DNA of 64,000 nt from Bin52 sp965213935 (GCA_965213935.1 CBDCAO010000010.1:186001-250000), one strand, 5' to 3'; counted from the stretch's first letter, positions 1 through 19,919 are shown. Notes: generated by a model from the sequence alone, not told the origin. Made by a program: numbers and translations.

Positions 1-365
1 AGATTGCTGACGATCTCTCGAGCCTGACCGTGCTCGAGGCCGCCGAACTCGCAAAGATGCTCGAGGACAAATGGGGCGTGTCGGCGGCGGCCGCCGCACC
101 GGTGGCCGTGGCGGTTCAGGCCGATGCCGCCGCCGCTCCGGCAGTGGAGGAGAAGACCGAGTTCGACGTCGTGCTGGCGTCGTTCGGCGAGAAGAAGATC
201 AACGTGATCAAGGAGGTGCGCGCGCTGACCAGCCTGGGCCTGAAGGAGGCGAAGGAACTGGTGGAAGGCGCACCGAAGGTGATCAAGGAGGCCGTCACCA
301 AGGACGAGGCCGACGAGATCAAGCAGAAGCTCGAGGAGGCCGGTGCGACGGTGGAACTGAAGTAG
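1..365 (+). CDS. rplL: 50S ribosomal protein L7/L12 (5' partial)
   Basis: The window opens inside this gene, so the extreme N-terminus is missing; the frame starts at base 3 and 120 residues follow. L7/L12 forms the mobile stalk of the 50S subunit that recruits the translational GTPases. Visible are the end of the N-terminal dimerisation region, an Ala/Pro-rich hinge about 25 to 48 residues in, and the C-terminal factor-binding domain with the motif LTSLGLKEAKELVE and the terminal GATVELK. It ends 82 bases before rpoB, the usual rplJL-rpoBC arrangement. Nothing unusual is seen. Confidence 0.97.
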   Translation, partial: IADDLSSLTVLEAAELAKMLEDKWGVSAAAAAPVAVAVQADAAAAPAVEEKTEFDVVLASFGEKKINVIKEVRALTSLGLKEAKELVEGAPKVIKEAVTKDEADEIKQKLEEAGATVELK

Positions 366-447
366 TCCCGCGCGGTCCGGGCGCGATGCGCGCCCGGACC
401 GATCCTTCCGTGTCCGCATGCCCGCAATCCAGTCACGGGGTTACACG

Positions 448-4662
<4,215 letters not shown>

Positions 4663-4694
4663 TACGCACCCCGGACGAACGGAGGAGACGCGAC

Positions 4695-8927
<4,233 letters not shown>

Positions 8928-8953
8928 CGGGCCGGTCCGGCGTCGGAACCGGT

Positions 8954-8967
8954 GCCCGGAAACGGGC
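8954..8967 (+). terminator. small GC hairpin after rpoC (possible terminator)
   Basis: GCCCG and CGGGC face each other across a GAAA tetraloop 27 bases after the rpoC stop. There is no T run behind it, so as a terminator it would be weak or would need a factor. It could also be an RNA processing or stability hairpin. It lies just upstream of the str promoter. Confidence 0.3.
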
Positions 8968-8980
8968 GCACACTTGCGGG

Positions 8981-9009
8981 TTGACCGCCGTCGGGCAACT
9001 CCATAGTAT
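8981..9009 (+). promoter_or_regulatory. sigma70-type promoter for rpsL-rpsG-fusA-tuf
   Basis: TTGACC at 8981-8986 and TAGTAT at 9004-9009 are separated by 17 bases, a near-consensus housekeeping promoter. It lies in the only sizeable gap between rpoC and rpsL. Transcription would start near 9016, leaving a leader of about 190 nucleotides before the rpsL ATG. This is the expected place for an independent str-operon promoter. Confidence 0.65.
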
Positions 9010-9208
9010 CCGCCGACTTCGACAGGAGCCGGCGGTACTTTCGACGGAGCCGATCAGGGCTCCCGGCGCGGTAGACGCGGTGCCAGAGACAGAGTAGCGG
9101 CATTGTCCCTCGGTCGGGGACGCCGAAGCAAGATACCCGGGCCGGGCCCGAGAAGGCGGGCAAGGCGGTGGGTCTTGCGTGTTCATGCGGACGAGAGGGA
9201 TTGTCCCG

Positions 9209-9580
9209 ATGCCAACGATCAATCAGCTCATCCGGCATGGCCGGAAGAAGACGTTTGCACGCAACAAGGTCCCGGCTCTGGAGGCGTGCCCGCAGAAGCG
9301 CGGGGTCTGTACCCGCGTCTACACCACCACGCCCAAGAAGCCGAATTCCGCCCTGCGCAAGGTTGCGAGGGTCCGGCTGACCAACGGCTTCGAGGTGACG
9401 AGCTACATCCCGGGCGAGGGGCACAACCTGCAGGAACATTCGGTGGTGATGATCCGCGGCGGCCGGGTCAAGGACCTCCCCGGAGTGCGCTATCACATCA
9501 TTCGCGGCACCCTCGATACACAGGGGGTGCGCGACCGTCGGCAGCGCCGGTCCAAGTACGGCGCCAAGCGGCCGAAATAG
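9209..9580 (+). CDS. rpsL: 30S ribosomal protein S12
   Basis: S12 lines the decoding centre of the 30S subunit; 123 residues, normal length. The conserved decoding loops TTTPKKPNSALRKVARV and GGRVKDLPGVRYH are both present, with lysines at the classic streptomycin-resistance positions. This is the wild-type, streptomycin-sensitive pattern. An in-frame ATG lies 30 bases upstream. The chosen ATG gives the universal MPTINQLIRHGR start and has a GAGAGGGA binding site. It is the first gene of the str operon, 17 bases before rpsG. Confidence 0.98.
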   Translation: MPTINQLIRHGRKKTFARNKVPALEACPQKRGVCTRVYTTTPKKPNSALRKVARVRLTNGFEVTSYIPGEGHNLQEHSVVMIRGGRVKDLPGVRYHIIRGTLDTQGVRDRRQRRSKYGAKRPK

Positions 9581-9597
9581 CGATCTGGAGAGCGCAG

Positions 9598-10068
9598 ATG
9601 TCGAGACGCCACAGGGCCGAGCGCCGGGAAGTTCAGCCCGATGCCAAGTTTCGCGACGAAGTGGTGAGCAAGTTCATGAGCTGCCTGATGCACGCGGGAA
9701 AGCGCTCGATGGCCGAGCGTATCGTCTACGGGGCCTTCGACCGGGTCGAGGCCCGGACCGGGCAGCTTCCGGTGGCGGTGTTCCATGACGCGCTCAACAA
9801 CGTGCGTCCGCTGGTCGAGGTGCGCTCGCGCCGCGTCGGTGGAGCCACCTACCAGGTTCCGGTCGAGGTCAGGCCGGAACGCGCTCAGGCGCTGGCGATC
9901 CGATGGACCATAGACTCCGCGCGCAAGCGTTCGGAGAACACCATGATCGACCGGCTGTCGGGTGAACTGCTCGATGCTGCCAACAATCGCGGTGCCGCGG
10001 TCAAGAAACGCGAGGACACCCACCGGATGGCCGAGGCCAACAAGGCCTTTTCCCATTACCGCTGGTAA
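9598..10068 (+). CDS. rpsG: 30S ribosomal protein S7
   Basis: S7 nucleates assembly of the 30S head and contacts the E-site tRNA; 156 residues, the usual length for the family. It starts with MSRRHRAERRE behind a GGAGAG site and contains VGGATYQVPVEV and the MAEANKAFSHYRW C-terminus. In the family S7 also acts as translational repressor of the str operon; no binding site was modelled here. It sits between rpsL and fusA. Confidence 0.98.
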   Translation: MSRRHRAERREVQPDAKFRDEVVSKFMSCLMHAGKRSMAERIVYGAFDRVEARTGQLPVAVFHDALNNVRPLVEVRSRRVGGATYQVPVEVRPERAQALAIRWTIDSARKRSENTMIDRLSGELLDAANNRGAAVKKREDTHRMAEANKAFSHYRW

Positions 10069-10090
10069 CCGGGGGAGCAGGAGTTCAGTC

Positions 10091-12166
<2,076 letters not shown>

Positions 12167-12215
12167 CGGCGTGTCCCGCGGGCACGTCATGATGTGAGTA
12201 CAGAGAGGCAAGGCG

Positions 12216-13406
<1,191 letters not shown>

Positions 13407-13415
13407 CAGTCAGGA

Positions 13416-13445
13416 CCGGGCCCCGTCAGAAATGGCGGGGCCCGG
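13416..13445 (+). terminator. strong hairpin between tuf and rpsJ
   Basis: CCGGGCCCCG and CGGGGCCCGG form a perfect 10-bp stem around a 10-base loop, starting ten bases after the tuf stop. No T tract follows (ACGGTTTC), so it may be a partial terminator, an attenuator or an mRNA processing boundary between the str and S10 blocks. No clear separate promoter is seen before rpsJ. Confidence 0.5.
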
Positions 13446-13474
13446 ACGGTTTCAGGCGGAGCGGGTAGCGAGAG

Positions 13475-13783
13475 ATGGACAGCCAGAATATCAGAATTCG
13501 CCTGAAGGCGTTTGACCACCGGGTTCTTGACCAGTCGACCGGCGAGATCGTGAACACCGCCAAGCGCACCGGCGCCCGGGTGAGGGGACCGATCCCGCTG
13601 CCGAACCGCATCGAGAAGTTCACGGTGCTGCGATCGCCGCACATCGACAAGAAGAGCCGGGAACAGTTCGAGATCCGGACCCACAAGCGGCTGCTCGACA
13701 TCGTCGATCCCACCCCCCAGACCGTCGACGCGCTGATGAAGCTCGACCTGGCGGCCGGGGTCGACGTCGAGATCAAGCTCTGA
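13475..13783 (+). CDS. rpsJ: 30S ribosomal protein S10
   Basis: S10 is a 30S head protein that in many bacteria also acts with NusB in transcription antitermination; 102 residues, normal. The start MDSQNIRIRLKAFDH, the middle motif GPIPLPNRIEKFTVLRSPHI and the C-terminus DVEIKL fit the family. It opens the S10 block and stands 68 bases after tuf, behind a strong hairpin. Confidence 0.98.
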   Translation: MDSQNIRIRLKAFDHRVLDQSTGEIVNTAKRTGARVRGPIPLPNRIEKFTVLRSPHIDKKSREQFEIRTHKRLLDIVDPTPQTVDALMKLDLAAGVDVEIKL

Positions 13784-13799
13784 GCCGGGAGACGGTGCC

Positions 13800-14513
13800 A
13801 TGCGCTGCGGTCTGATTGCCCGCAAGATGGGGATGACCCGGGTGTTCACCGAGGAGGGTGAGCACGTGCCGGTCACCGTTCTGCTGCTCGACGGCTGCCA
13901 GGTGGTGGCACAGCGTACCAAGGAGCGGGACGGCTATACCGCCCTGCAGCTCGGCAGCGGCGCCGCGAAGGTGAAGCGGGTGACCAGGCCGATGCGCGGA
14001 CATTTCGCCCGCGCCGAGGTCGAGCCGAAACGCAAGCTGGCGGAATTCCGGGTCTCGCCCGATGCGCTGATCGAGGTCGGAGCCGAACTCCTGGCCGATC
14101 ACTTCGTTGCCGGCCAGAAGATTGACGTGGTCGGCACCTCGATCGGCAAGGGGTTTGCCGGCGCGATGAAGCGGCACAACTTCGCCGGACTGCGTGCCTC
14201 GCACGGTGTCTCGGTCTCGCACCGCTCCCACGGCTCTACCGGCCACAGCCAGGAGCCGGGCAAGGTCTTCAAGGGCAAGAAGATGGCCGGGCACATGGGC
14301 GATGCCCGGGTGACCACCCAGAACCTGCAGGTGGTCTCCACCGACCCGGACCGTGGCGTGATCCTGGTGCGCGGCGCGGTTCCCGGCGCCCGCGGCGGAT
14401 GGGTGCTGGTGCGCGACGCCGTAAAGGCGCCGCGCCCGGAGGACGTTCCGTGGCCCGGATCGTCGCGCCGGCCGGCGCATGCGGCTCCGGCCGACGAGCA
14501 GCCGGAGGACTGA
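13800..14513 (+). CDS. rplC: 50S ribosomal protein L3
   Basis: L3 starts 50S assembly and lies near the peptidyl transferase centre; 237 residues. It begins with MRCGLIARKMGMTRVF behind a GGGAGA site and carries the conserved extension GSTGHSQEPGKVFKGKKMAG. The C-terminus is about 20 residues longer than the E. coli form, with a Pro/Ala-rich tail that is common in Alphaproteobacteria. rplD starts four bases after its stop. Confidence 0.98.
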   Translation: MRCGLIARKMGMTRVFTEEGEHVPVTVLLLDGCQVVAQRTKERDGYTALQLGSGAAKVKRVTRPMRGHFARAEVEPKRKLAEFRVSPDALIEVGAELLADHFVAGQKIDVVGTSIGKGFAGAMKRHNFAGLRASHGVSVSHRSHGSTGHSQEPGKVFKGKKMAGHMGDARVTTQNLQVVSTDPDRGVILVRGAVPGARGGWVLVRDAVKAPRPEDVPWPGSSRRPAHAAPADEQPED

Positions 14514-14517
14514 GGTC

Positions 14518-15147
14518 ATGAAGCAACCGCTCAGGACGCTGGAGGCGGGTGCCGAAGGCGAGGAAGTCGGCGAGATCGAACTCGACGATACCGTCTTCGG
14601 TATCGAGCCGCGCCGCGACATCCTCGCCAGGGTGGTGAACTGGCAGCTGGCGCGGCGGCGTGCCGGCACCCACAGCACCCGGCGGGTCAGCGACATCCGC
14701 GGCACCACCGCCAAGCCGTGGCGCCAGAAGGGTACCGGTCGGGCCCGGCAGGGCTCGCTGCGCTCGGCGCAGTTCCGCGGCGGCGCCGCGGCCCATGGTC
14801 CGGTCCCGCGCAGTCACGCCCATGCCCTGCCGAAAAAGGTCCGCCGTCTCGGATTGCGCTGTGCGCTGTCCGACAAGCTGCGCGACGGCAAGCTGGTGGT
14901 GGTCGACGCCGCGACCTCGAGCGGCCGGACCCGGGAACTCGTCGACCGGCTTGCATCCTGGGGCTGGACCTCGGTGCTGTTCATCGCCGGGCCCGAACCG
15001 GATCAGGGACTGTGCCGGGCGGCACGCAACATCCCCAGGGTCGACGTCCTGCCGCAGCAGGGTGCCAACGTCTACGACATCCTGCGCCGCGACGTGCTGG
15101 TCCTGACCGCCGACGCCGTCGAGCACCTGGAGGCCCGACTCAAATGA
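14518..15147 (+). CDS. rplD: 50S ribosomal protein L4
   Basis: L4 lines the polypeptide exit tunnel and is the known autogenous regulator of S10 operons in enterics; 209 residues. The tunnel loop includes KPWRQKGTGRARQGSLRS, and the globular part carries GPVPRSHAHALPKKVRRLG. An in-frame ATG 39 bases upstream lies inside rplC; the chosen start just after the rplC stop is preceded by GGAGGACTGAGG. Its stop overlaps a possible rplW start. Confidence 0.98.
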   Translation: MKQPLRTLEAGAEGEEVGEIELDDTVFGIEPRRDILARVVNWQLARRRAGTHSTRRVSDIRGTTAKPWRQKGTGRARQGSLRSAQFRGGAAAHGPVPRSHAHALPKKVRRLGLRCALSDKLRDGKLVVVDAATSSGRTRELVDRLASWGWTSVLFIAGPEPDQGLCRAARNIPRVDVLPQQGANVYDILRRDVLVLTADAVEHLEARLK

Positions 15148-15179
15148 GCATGCGTCCGTACAACGCCCGCGAGGTCCGT

Positions 15180-15479
15180 ATGAACCCGGAACGGGTCTAC
15201 GAGATCATCCGGCGACCGCTGGTGACCGAGAAGTCGACATCGGGCTCCGAACACGGCCAGGTCACCTTCGTCGTCGACCTGCTCGCGACCAAGCCCGAGA
15301 TCAAGGTGGCGGTCGAGCAGTTGTTCGGCCGCAAGGTCAAGGCGGTCAACACGCTGCGCCAGAAGGGCAAGGTCAAGCGGTTCCGGGGCCGCCCGGGCCG
15401 CCGACCCGATTTCAAGAAGGCAATCGTTACCTTCGAGGACGGCGCCGGCGAGGGCGTCGACATTCTTGGCGGGATCTGA
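15180..15479 (+). CDS. rplW: 50S ribosomal protein L23
   Basis: L23 sits at the exit of the peptide tunnel and binds trigger factor and SRP. From the ATG at 15180 the protein has 99 residues, the family length, and starts MNPERVYEIIRRPLVTEKS with GAGG upstream. Earlier in-frame ATGs at 15144, overlapping the rplD stop and with GGAGG ten bases upstream, and at 15150 would add 12 or 10 residues. The true start is therefore uncertain. The body carries VEQLFGRKVKAVNTL and the basic loop KRFRGRPGRRPDFKKA. Confidence 0.96.
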   Translation: MNPERVYEIIRRPLVTEKSTSGSEHGQVTFVVDLLATKPEIKVAVEQLFGRKVKAVNTLRQKGKVKRFRGRPGRRPDFKKAIVTFEDGAGEGVDILGGI

Positions 15480-15482
15480 CCG

Positions 15483-16307
15483 ATGGCTCTCAAGCACTAC
15501 AACCCGACCACGCCCTCGCAACGCCAGCTGGTCACCGTCGACCGCTCGGGACTGTGGAAGGGCAAGCCGGTCAAGAAGCTCACCCGGGGGCTCACCTCGA
15601 GCGGCGGGCGCAACAACACCGGCCGCATCACCATGTGGCACCGCGGCGGAGGTCACAAGCGCCGCTACCGCATCGTCGATTTCAAGCGGCGGAAGTTCGA
15701 CGTGGCGGCCTCGGTCGAACGTCTCGAATACGATCCCAACCGGACCGCCTTCATCGCGCTCATCACCTACGACGACGGCGAACAGTCCTACATCCTCGCC
15801 CCGCAACGCCTTGCCCCCGGAGACCGGGTGATCTCGGGTGAACGGGCCGACATCAGGCCGGGCAACGCCATGCCGCTGCGCAACATCCCGGTTGGCACCA
15901 TCATCCACAACGTCGAGCTGAAGGCCGGCAAGGGCGGTCAGATGGCGCGCGCGGCCGGAACCTACGTGCAGCTGGTCGGCCGCGATGCCGGTTACGCGCT
16001 GCTGCGGCTGACGTCCGGCGAGGTCAGGATGGTGCGGGCCGAATGCATGGCGACGATCGGCGCCGTTTCCAACCCGGACCAGCAGAACATCAAGCTCGGA
16101 AAGGCCGGCCGCAAGCGCTGGCTCGGGCGCCGGCCGGTGGTTCGCGGCGTGGTGATGAATCCGGTCGACCACCCGCATGGCGGTGGCGAGGGACGCACCT
16201 CTGGCGGCCGGCACCCGGTGACGCCCTGGGGTGTTCCCACAAAGGGCAAGCGCACGCGCAACAACAAGAAGACCGACCGGCTGATCGTGCGCCGGCGCCG
16301 GAAATAG
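15483..16307 (+). CDS. rplB: 50S ribosomal protein L2
   Basis: L2 is essential for subunit association and peptidyl transferase assembly; 274 residues, normal. The motifs GRNNTGRITMWHRGGGHKRR near the N-terminus and GVVMNPVDHPHGGGEG near the C-terminus are both present; the histidine in the second is the one long linked to activity. It follows rplW by three bases and precedes rpsS by eleven. Confidence 0.98.
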   Translation: MALKHYNPTTPSQRQLVTVDRSGLWKGKPVKKLTRGLTSSGGRNNTGRITMWHRGGGHKRRYRIVDFKRRKFDVAASVERLEYDPNRTAFIALITYDDGEQSYILAPQRLAPGDRVISGERADIRPGNAMPLRNIPVGTIIHNVELKAGKGGQMARAAGTYVQLVGRDAGYALLRLTSGEVRMVRAECMATIGAVSNPDQQNIKLGKAGRKRWLGRRPVVRGVVMNPVDHPHGGGEGRTSGGRHPVTPWGVPTKGKRTRNNKKTDRLIVRRRRK

Positions 16308-16318
16308 GGAGAGAGCCA

Positions 16319-16594
16319 GTGGCACGATCTGTGTGGAAAGGGCCCTATGTCGACGGCTACCTGCTGAAGAAGGCCGATGCGGCTGTGGAATCCGGGCGCA
16401 ACACGGTGATCCGCACCTGGTCGCGACGCTCGACCATCATGCCGCAGTTCGTTGGCCTGACATTCGGTGTCCACAACGGGCACAGGTTCGTGCCGGTCCT
16501 CGTGACGGAGCACATGGTTGGACACAAGTTCGGCGAGTTCGCCCCGACCCGGACCTTCTACGGCCACGCGGCCGACAAGAGGGCACGGCGCTAG
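16319..16594 (+). CDS. rpsS: 30S ribosomal protein S19
   Basis: S19 binds 16S rRNA in the 30S head with S13; 91 residues, normal. The start is GTG, giving the family N-terminus VARSVWKGPYVDGYL behind GGGAGAGAG; no ATG fits. The core carries TWSRRSTIMPQFVGLTFGVH and the tail GEFAPTRTFYGHAADK. Confidence 0.98.
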   Translation: MARSVWKGPYVDGYLLKKADAAVESGRNTVIRTWSRRSTIMPQFVGLTFGVHNGHRFVPVLVTEHMVGHKFGEFAPTRTFYGHAADKRARR

Positions 16595-16612
16595 CAGGAA
16601 GGAAGAACGGGG

Positions 16613-16993
16613 ATGGGAAAACTGTCAGCTGACCGCAGGCTCGACGAGACCGAGGCCATGGCGGTGCTGCGAAACATCCGGGTGAGCCCGCAGAAGCTGA
16701 ACCTTGTTGCGGAGATGATCCGCGGCAAGTCGGCCGAACAGGCGATCACCGCCCTGAATTTCTCGCGTCGGCGCATCGCCGGAACGGTGCTGAAGGTGGT
16801 GAACTCCGCCGTCGCCAACGCCGAGAACAACCACGAACTCGATGTCGACCGGCTGTACGTCAAGGAGGCAACCGTCGGCAAGGGACTGGTGTTGCGCCGC
16901 TTCATGCCGCGCGCCCGCGGTCGTGCCGGCCGGATCCGCAAACCATTTTCGCACCTTACCATCGTGGTGGGAGAGCGCGAGGAGACTGACTGA
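16613..16993 (+). CDS. rplV: 50S ribosomal protein L22
   Basis: L22 shapes the exit tunnel with L4; its loop tip is a macrolide-resistance site. There are 126 residues, including RVSPQKLNLVAEMIRGK and the loop RFMPRARGRAGRIRKPFSH. An AGGAAG site precedes the ATG. The stop TGA overlaps the rpsC ATG (ATGA), which indicates translational coupling. Confidence 0.98.
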   Translation: MGKLSADRRLDETEAMAVLRNIRVSPQKLNLVAEMIRGKSAEQAITALNFSRRRIAGTVLKVVNSAVANAENNHELDVDRLYVKEATVGKGLVLRRFMPRARGRAGRIRKPFSHLTIVVGEREETD

Positions 16994-17676
16994 TGGGCCA
17001 GAAGGTCAATCCGATCGGACTGCGCCTCGGCATCAACCGGACCTGGGATTCCAGGTGGTACGCATCGCGCGGCTACGCCGATCTGCTGCACCAGGATCTG
17101 CGCCTTCGCAGCTACCTGCGCGAGCGCCTGTCCCAGGCCAGGGTGAGCCGGATCGTGATCGAACGCCCCGCCAAGCGGGCGCGGGTGACGATCTATACCG
17201 CCCGCCCCGGGGTGGTCATCGGCAAGAAGGGCCAGGACATCGAGCGGCTGCGCCGTGACCTTGCGGCCAGCACCGGAACCGATGTGAATCTCAACATTGT
17301 CGAGATCCGCAAGCCGGAGATCGACGCCGAGCTGGTTGCCGAGAACATCGCCCAGCAACTGCAGCGCCGGGTGGCGTTCCGCCGTGCGATGAAACGCGCG
17401 GTGCAGTCCGCCATCCGCCTCGGTGCCGAGGGCATCCGGATCAACTGTGGTGGCAGGCTTGGCGGTGCGGAGATCGCTCGCATGGAATGGTACCGGGAAG
17501 GCCGGGTACCGCTGCACACGCTGCGTGCGGACATCGACTACGGCGAGGCGACGGCGCGGACGACCTACGGGACCTGCGGCGTCAAGGTCTGGGTGTTCAA
17601 GGGCGAGATCATGGCGCATGACCCGATGGCCCAGGACAAGCGGATGGCGGAACAGCAGCCCGGATCGACACGCTGA
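16993..17676 (+). CDS. rpsC: 30S ribosomal protein S3
   Basis: S3 is part of the mRNA entry channel and helicase; 227 residues. The KH domain motif ARPGVVIGKKGQDIERLR lies near residues 72-89, and the C-terminal domain carries INCGGRLGGAEIARMEWYREG. It starts on the rplV stop codon and is followed by rplP after 27 bases. Confidence 0.98.
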   Translation: MGQKVNPIGLRLGINRTWDSRWYASRGYADLLHQDLRLRSYLRERLSQARVSRIVIERPAKRARVTIYTARPGVVIGKKGQDIERLRRDLAASTGTDVNLNIVEIRKPEIDAELVAENIAQQLQRRVAFRRAMKRAVQSAIRLGAEGIRINCGGRLGGAEIARMEWYREGRVPLHTLRADIDYGEATARTTYGTCGVKVWVFKGEIMAHDPMAQDKRMAEQQPGSTR

Positions 17677-17703
17677 CCGCGACAGTACACGGAACAGGAA
17701 ACC

Positions 17704-18123
17704 ATGCTCAGTCCCAAACGCACCAAGTTCCGCAAGGCCCACAAGGGGCGGATCCACGGCAATGCCAAGGGCGGGACCCGCCTGAATTTCGGGGCCTACG
17801 GTCTCAAGGCAACGACCCCGGCCCGGGTCACCGCACGGCAGATCGAGGCGGCGCGGCGCGCCATTACCCGTCACATCCGCCGTGCCGGCCGGGTGTGGAT
17901 CAGGATCTTCCCCGACGTGCCGGTCTCGAGCAAGCCGGCCGAGGTCCGCATGGGAAAGGGCAAGGGATCACCGGAGTTCTGGGTGTGCCGGGTCAAGCCG
18001 GGCCGCATCATGTTCGAACTCGACGGGGTTCCGCGTCCGCTCGCGCAGGAGGCGTTCACGCTGGCGGCGGCCAAGCTTCCGGTGCAGACGCGGTTCATCG
18101 CGCGTCTCGGCGACAACGCGTAG
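17704..18123 (+). CDS. rplP: 50S ribosomal protein L16
   Basis: L16 organises the A-site of the 50S subunit; 139 residues. It starts MLSPKRTKFRKAHKGRIHG and contains RKITRH-like basic stretches and the loop VRMGKGKGSPEFWV, which holds the conserved arginine hydroxylated in some bacteria. Upstream AACAGGAAACC gives a modest binding site. rpmC follows after 15 bases. Confidence 0.98.
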   Translation: MLSPKRTKFRKAHKGRIHGNAKGGTRLNFGAYGLKATTPARVTARQIEAARRAITRHIRRAGRVWIRIFPDVPVSSKPAEVRMGKGKGSPEFWVCRVKPGRIMFELDGVPRPLAQEAFTLAAAKLPVQTRFIARLGDNA

Positions 18124-18138
18124 GCGGGGGGCAGGGCG

Positions 18139-18345
18139 ATGGCCGGCAAGCGTGCAACGGAGTTGCGGACCAGGAGCGTCGACGAACTGACGCAGCACCT
18201 GCTGGATCTGCGCAAGGAGAGCTTCAATCTCCGTTTCCAGCAGGCCGGGGGCCAGCTCGACAACACGACGCGGATGCGTGACGTCCGCAGGGATATTGCC
18301 AGAACCAAGTTCATTCTGGCGGAAAAGACCCGCGCCGGGGTTTAG
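18139..18345 (+). CDS. rpmC: 50S ribosomal protein L29
   Basis: L29 borders the tunnel exit next to L23; 68 residues, normal. The helical hairpin pattern ELRTRSVDELTQHLLDLRKE followed by NLRFQQAGGQLDNTTRMR is typical. It is preceded by GGGGGGCAGG and lies between rplP and rpsQ. A 42-base gap follows before rpsQ. Confidence 0.97.
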   Translation: MAGKRATELRTRSVDELTQHLLDLRKESFNLRFQQAGGQLDNTTRMRDVRRDIARTKFILAEKTRAGV

Positions 18346-18387
18346 CGGCGCAACGCCTTACGGCGAGGTTCTGGGGAGTTTTGGCAC

Positions 18388-18627
18388 ATGCCGAGACGAG
18401 TCATGCAGGGCACGGTGGTGAGCGACAAGGGCGACAAGACCGTGATCGTCCGGGTCGAGCGGCGCATCGCGCACCCGGTCTACAAGAAGATCGTCTCGAA
18501 ATCGAAGCGGTTCGCCGCTCATGACGAGACCAACAGCTGCCGGACCGGCGACATCGTGCGCATCCGTGAATGTGCACCGATTTCGAAACGCAAGTGCTGG
18601 GAAGTGCTGCGCCAGGACCCGGCGTAG
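18388..18627 (+). CDS. rpsQ: 30S ribosomal protein S17
   Basis: S17 is a primary 16S rRNA binding protein of OB fold; 79 residues. It starts MPRRVMQGTVVSDKGDKT and carries the conserved VERRIAHPVYKKIVSKSKRF and DIVRIRECAPISKRKCW. A GGGGAG site precedes it. The gap upstream holds no gene. Confidence 0.98.
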   Translation: MPRRVMQGTVVSDKGDKTVIVRVERRIAHPVYKKIVSKSKRFAAHDETNSCRTGDIVRIRECAPISKRKCWEVLRQDPA

Positions 18628-18648
18628 CGACCCGACTGGAGTGCCACC

Positions 18649-19017
18649 ATGATTCAGATGCAGTCCAACCTGGACGTCGCCGACAATTCGGGAGCCCGCC
18701 GGGTGCAGTGCATCAAGGTGCTCGGTGGCTCGAAGCGCAAGGTCGCGGGGGTCGGTGATGTCATCGTCGTCTCGGTCAAGGAGGCGATCCCGCGCGGCCG
18801 GGTCAAGAAGGGCGAGGTGCTGCGCGCGGTCATCGTGCGCACCGCCAAGGAGATCAGGCGCAACGACGGATCCGCGATCCGGTTCGACCGCAATGCGGCA
18901 GTGCTGATCAACCGGCAGAACGAGCCGATCGGCACCCGGATCTTCGGCCCGGTCACGCGCGAACTGAGATCGCGCAACTTCATGAAGATTATCTCGCTGG
19001 CGCCGGAGGTGCTGTAA
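18649..19017 (+). CDS. rplN: 50S ribosomal protein L14
   Basis: L14 lies at the subunit interface and is the binding site of RsfS; 122 residues, the canonical length. It starts MIQMQSNLDVADNSGARRVQ and ends with ELRSRNFMKIISLAPEVL. Its stop codon TAA overlaps the rplX ATG by one base (TAATG), so the two are translationally coupled. Confidence 0.99.
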   Translation: MIQMQSNLDVADNSGARRVQCIKVLGGSKRKVAGVGDVIVVSVKEAIPRGRVKKGEVLRAVIVRTAKEIRRNDGSAIRFDRNAAVLINRQNEPIGTRIFGPVTRELRSRNFMKIISLAPEVL

Positions 19018-19340
19018 TGGCGCGCAAGTTCAGGATACGCCGTGGTGACGAGGTGATCGTGACCACGGGCAAGGACCGGGGCAAGCGGGGTGAGGTACTC
19101 CGGGTCCTGCGCGATCGAGACCGCGTGGTCGTCCGCGGCGTGAACATGATCAAGAGGCATACCAAGGCGTCCCGGGATGCAACCGGCGGGATCATCAGCC
19201 GCGAGGCGGCGATCCACATCTCGAACGTCGCCCATGTCGATCCCGGTTCGGGCTTGCCGACCCGGATCGGCTACCGGTTCCTCGAGGACGGTCGCAAGGT
19301 GCGGTTCTCGAAACGCTCCGGCGAAGTGATCGACAGTTGA
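19017..19340 (+). CDS. rplX: 50S ribosomal protein L24
   Basis: L24 helps start 50S assembly; 107 residues with the KOW motif RRGDEVIVTTGKDRGKRGEV at the N-terminus and HISNVAHVDP later. It begins on the rplN stop codon. Twenty bases separate its stop from the chosen rplE start. Confidence 0.98.
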   Translation: MARKFRIRRGDEVIVTTGKDRGKRGEVLRVLRDRDRVVVRGVNMIKRHTKASRDATGGIISREAAIHISNVAHVDPGSGLPTRIGYRFLEDGRKVRFSKRSGEVIDS

Positions 19341-19360
19341 GCGCGGTGAAGGACGGATCG

Positions 19361-19900
19361 ATGGCGCGATTGCGTGAAGAATACCAACAGTCGATACGCC
19401 CGGCGCTGCTGGCGGGCGAGACCTACGACAACATCCTGCAGGTGCCCCGCCTCGACAAGGTGGTGATCAACATGGGCGTGGGCGGCGCTGTGCAGGACTC
19501 CAAGCAGATGACCCTGGCGGCGGAGGAACTCGCACTGATCAGCGGACAGCGCCCGGTCATCAACAAGGCGAGGCGTTCGGTGGCCGGGTTCAAGCTGCGG
19601 GCCGGCATGCCGGTCGGCTGCAAGGTGACGTTGCGGCGCGAGCGCATGTACGAGTTCGTCGACCGGCTGATCACCATCGCACTGCCGAGGGTGCGCGACT
19701 TTCGCGGTCTGAATCCGCGCAGCTTCGACGGACGCGGAAACTATGCGATGGGGTTGAGGGAGCAGATCGTCTTTCCCGAGATCGACTACGACCGGGTCGA
19801 TCAGGTTCGCGGAATGGACATCATCATCTGCACCACGGCGAAGACAGACGACGAGGCGCGGGAACTGCTGCGCCGGTTCAAATTCCCGTTCAGCGGCTGA
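19361..19900 (+). CDS. rplE: 50S ribosomal protein L5
   Basis: L5 binds 5S rRNA and contacts P-site tRNA; from the ATG at 19361 it has 179 residues, exactly the family length. A TTG at 19337 overlapping the rplX stop is in frame but would add eight residues with no family support. The ATG at 19361 has GAAGGA upstream. Motifs seen are VPRLDKVVINMGVG, TLRRERMYEFVDRL and the C-terminal LLRRFKFPF. Confidence 0.97.
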   Translation: MARLREEYQQSIRPALLAGETYDNILQVPRLDKVVINMGVGGAVQDSKQMTLAAEELALISGQRPVINKARRSVAGFKLRAGMPVGCKVTLRRERMYEFVDRLITIALPRVRDFRGLNPRSFDGRGNYAMGLREQIVFPEIDYDRVDQVRGMDIIICTTAKTDDEARELLRRFKFPFSG

Positions 19901-19919
19901 ACGGGGCAGGGAGAGCACA

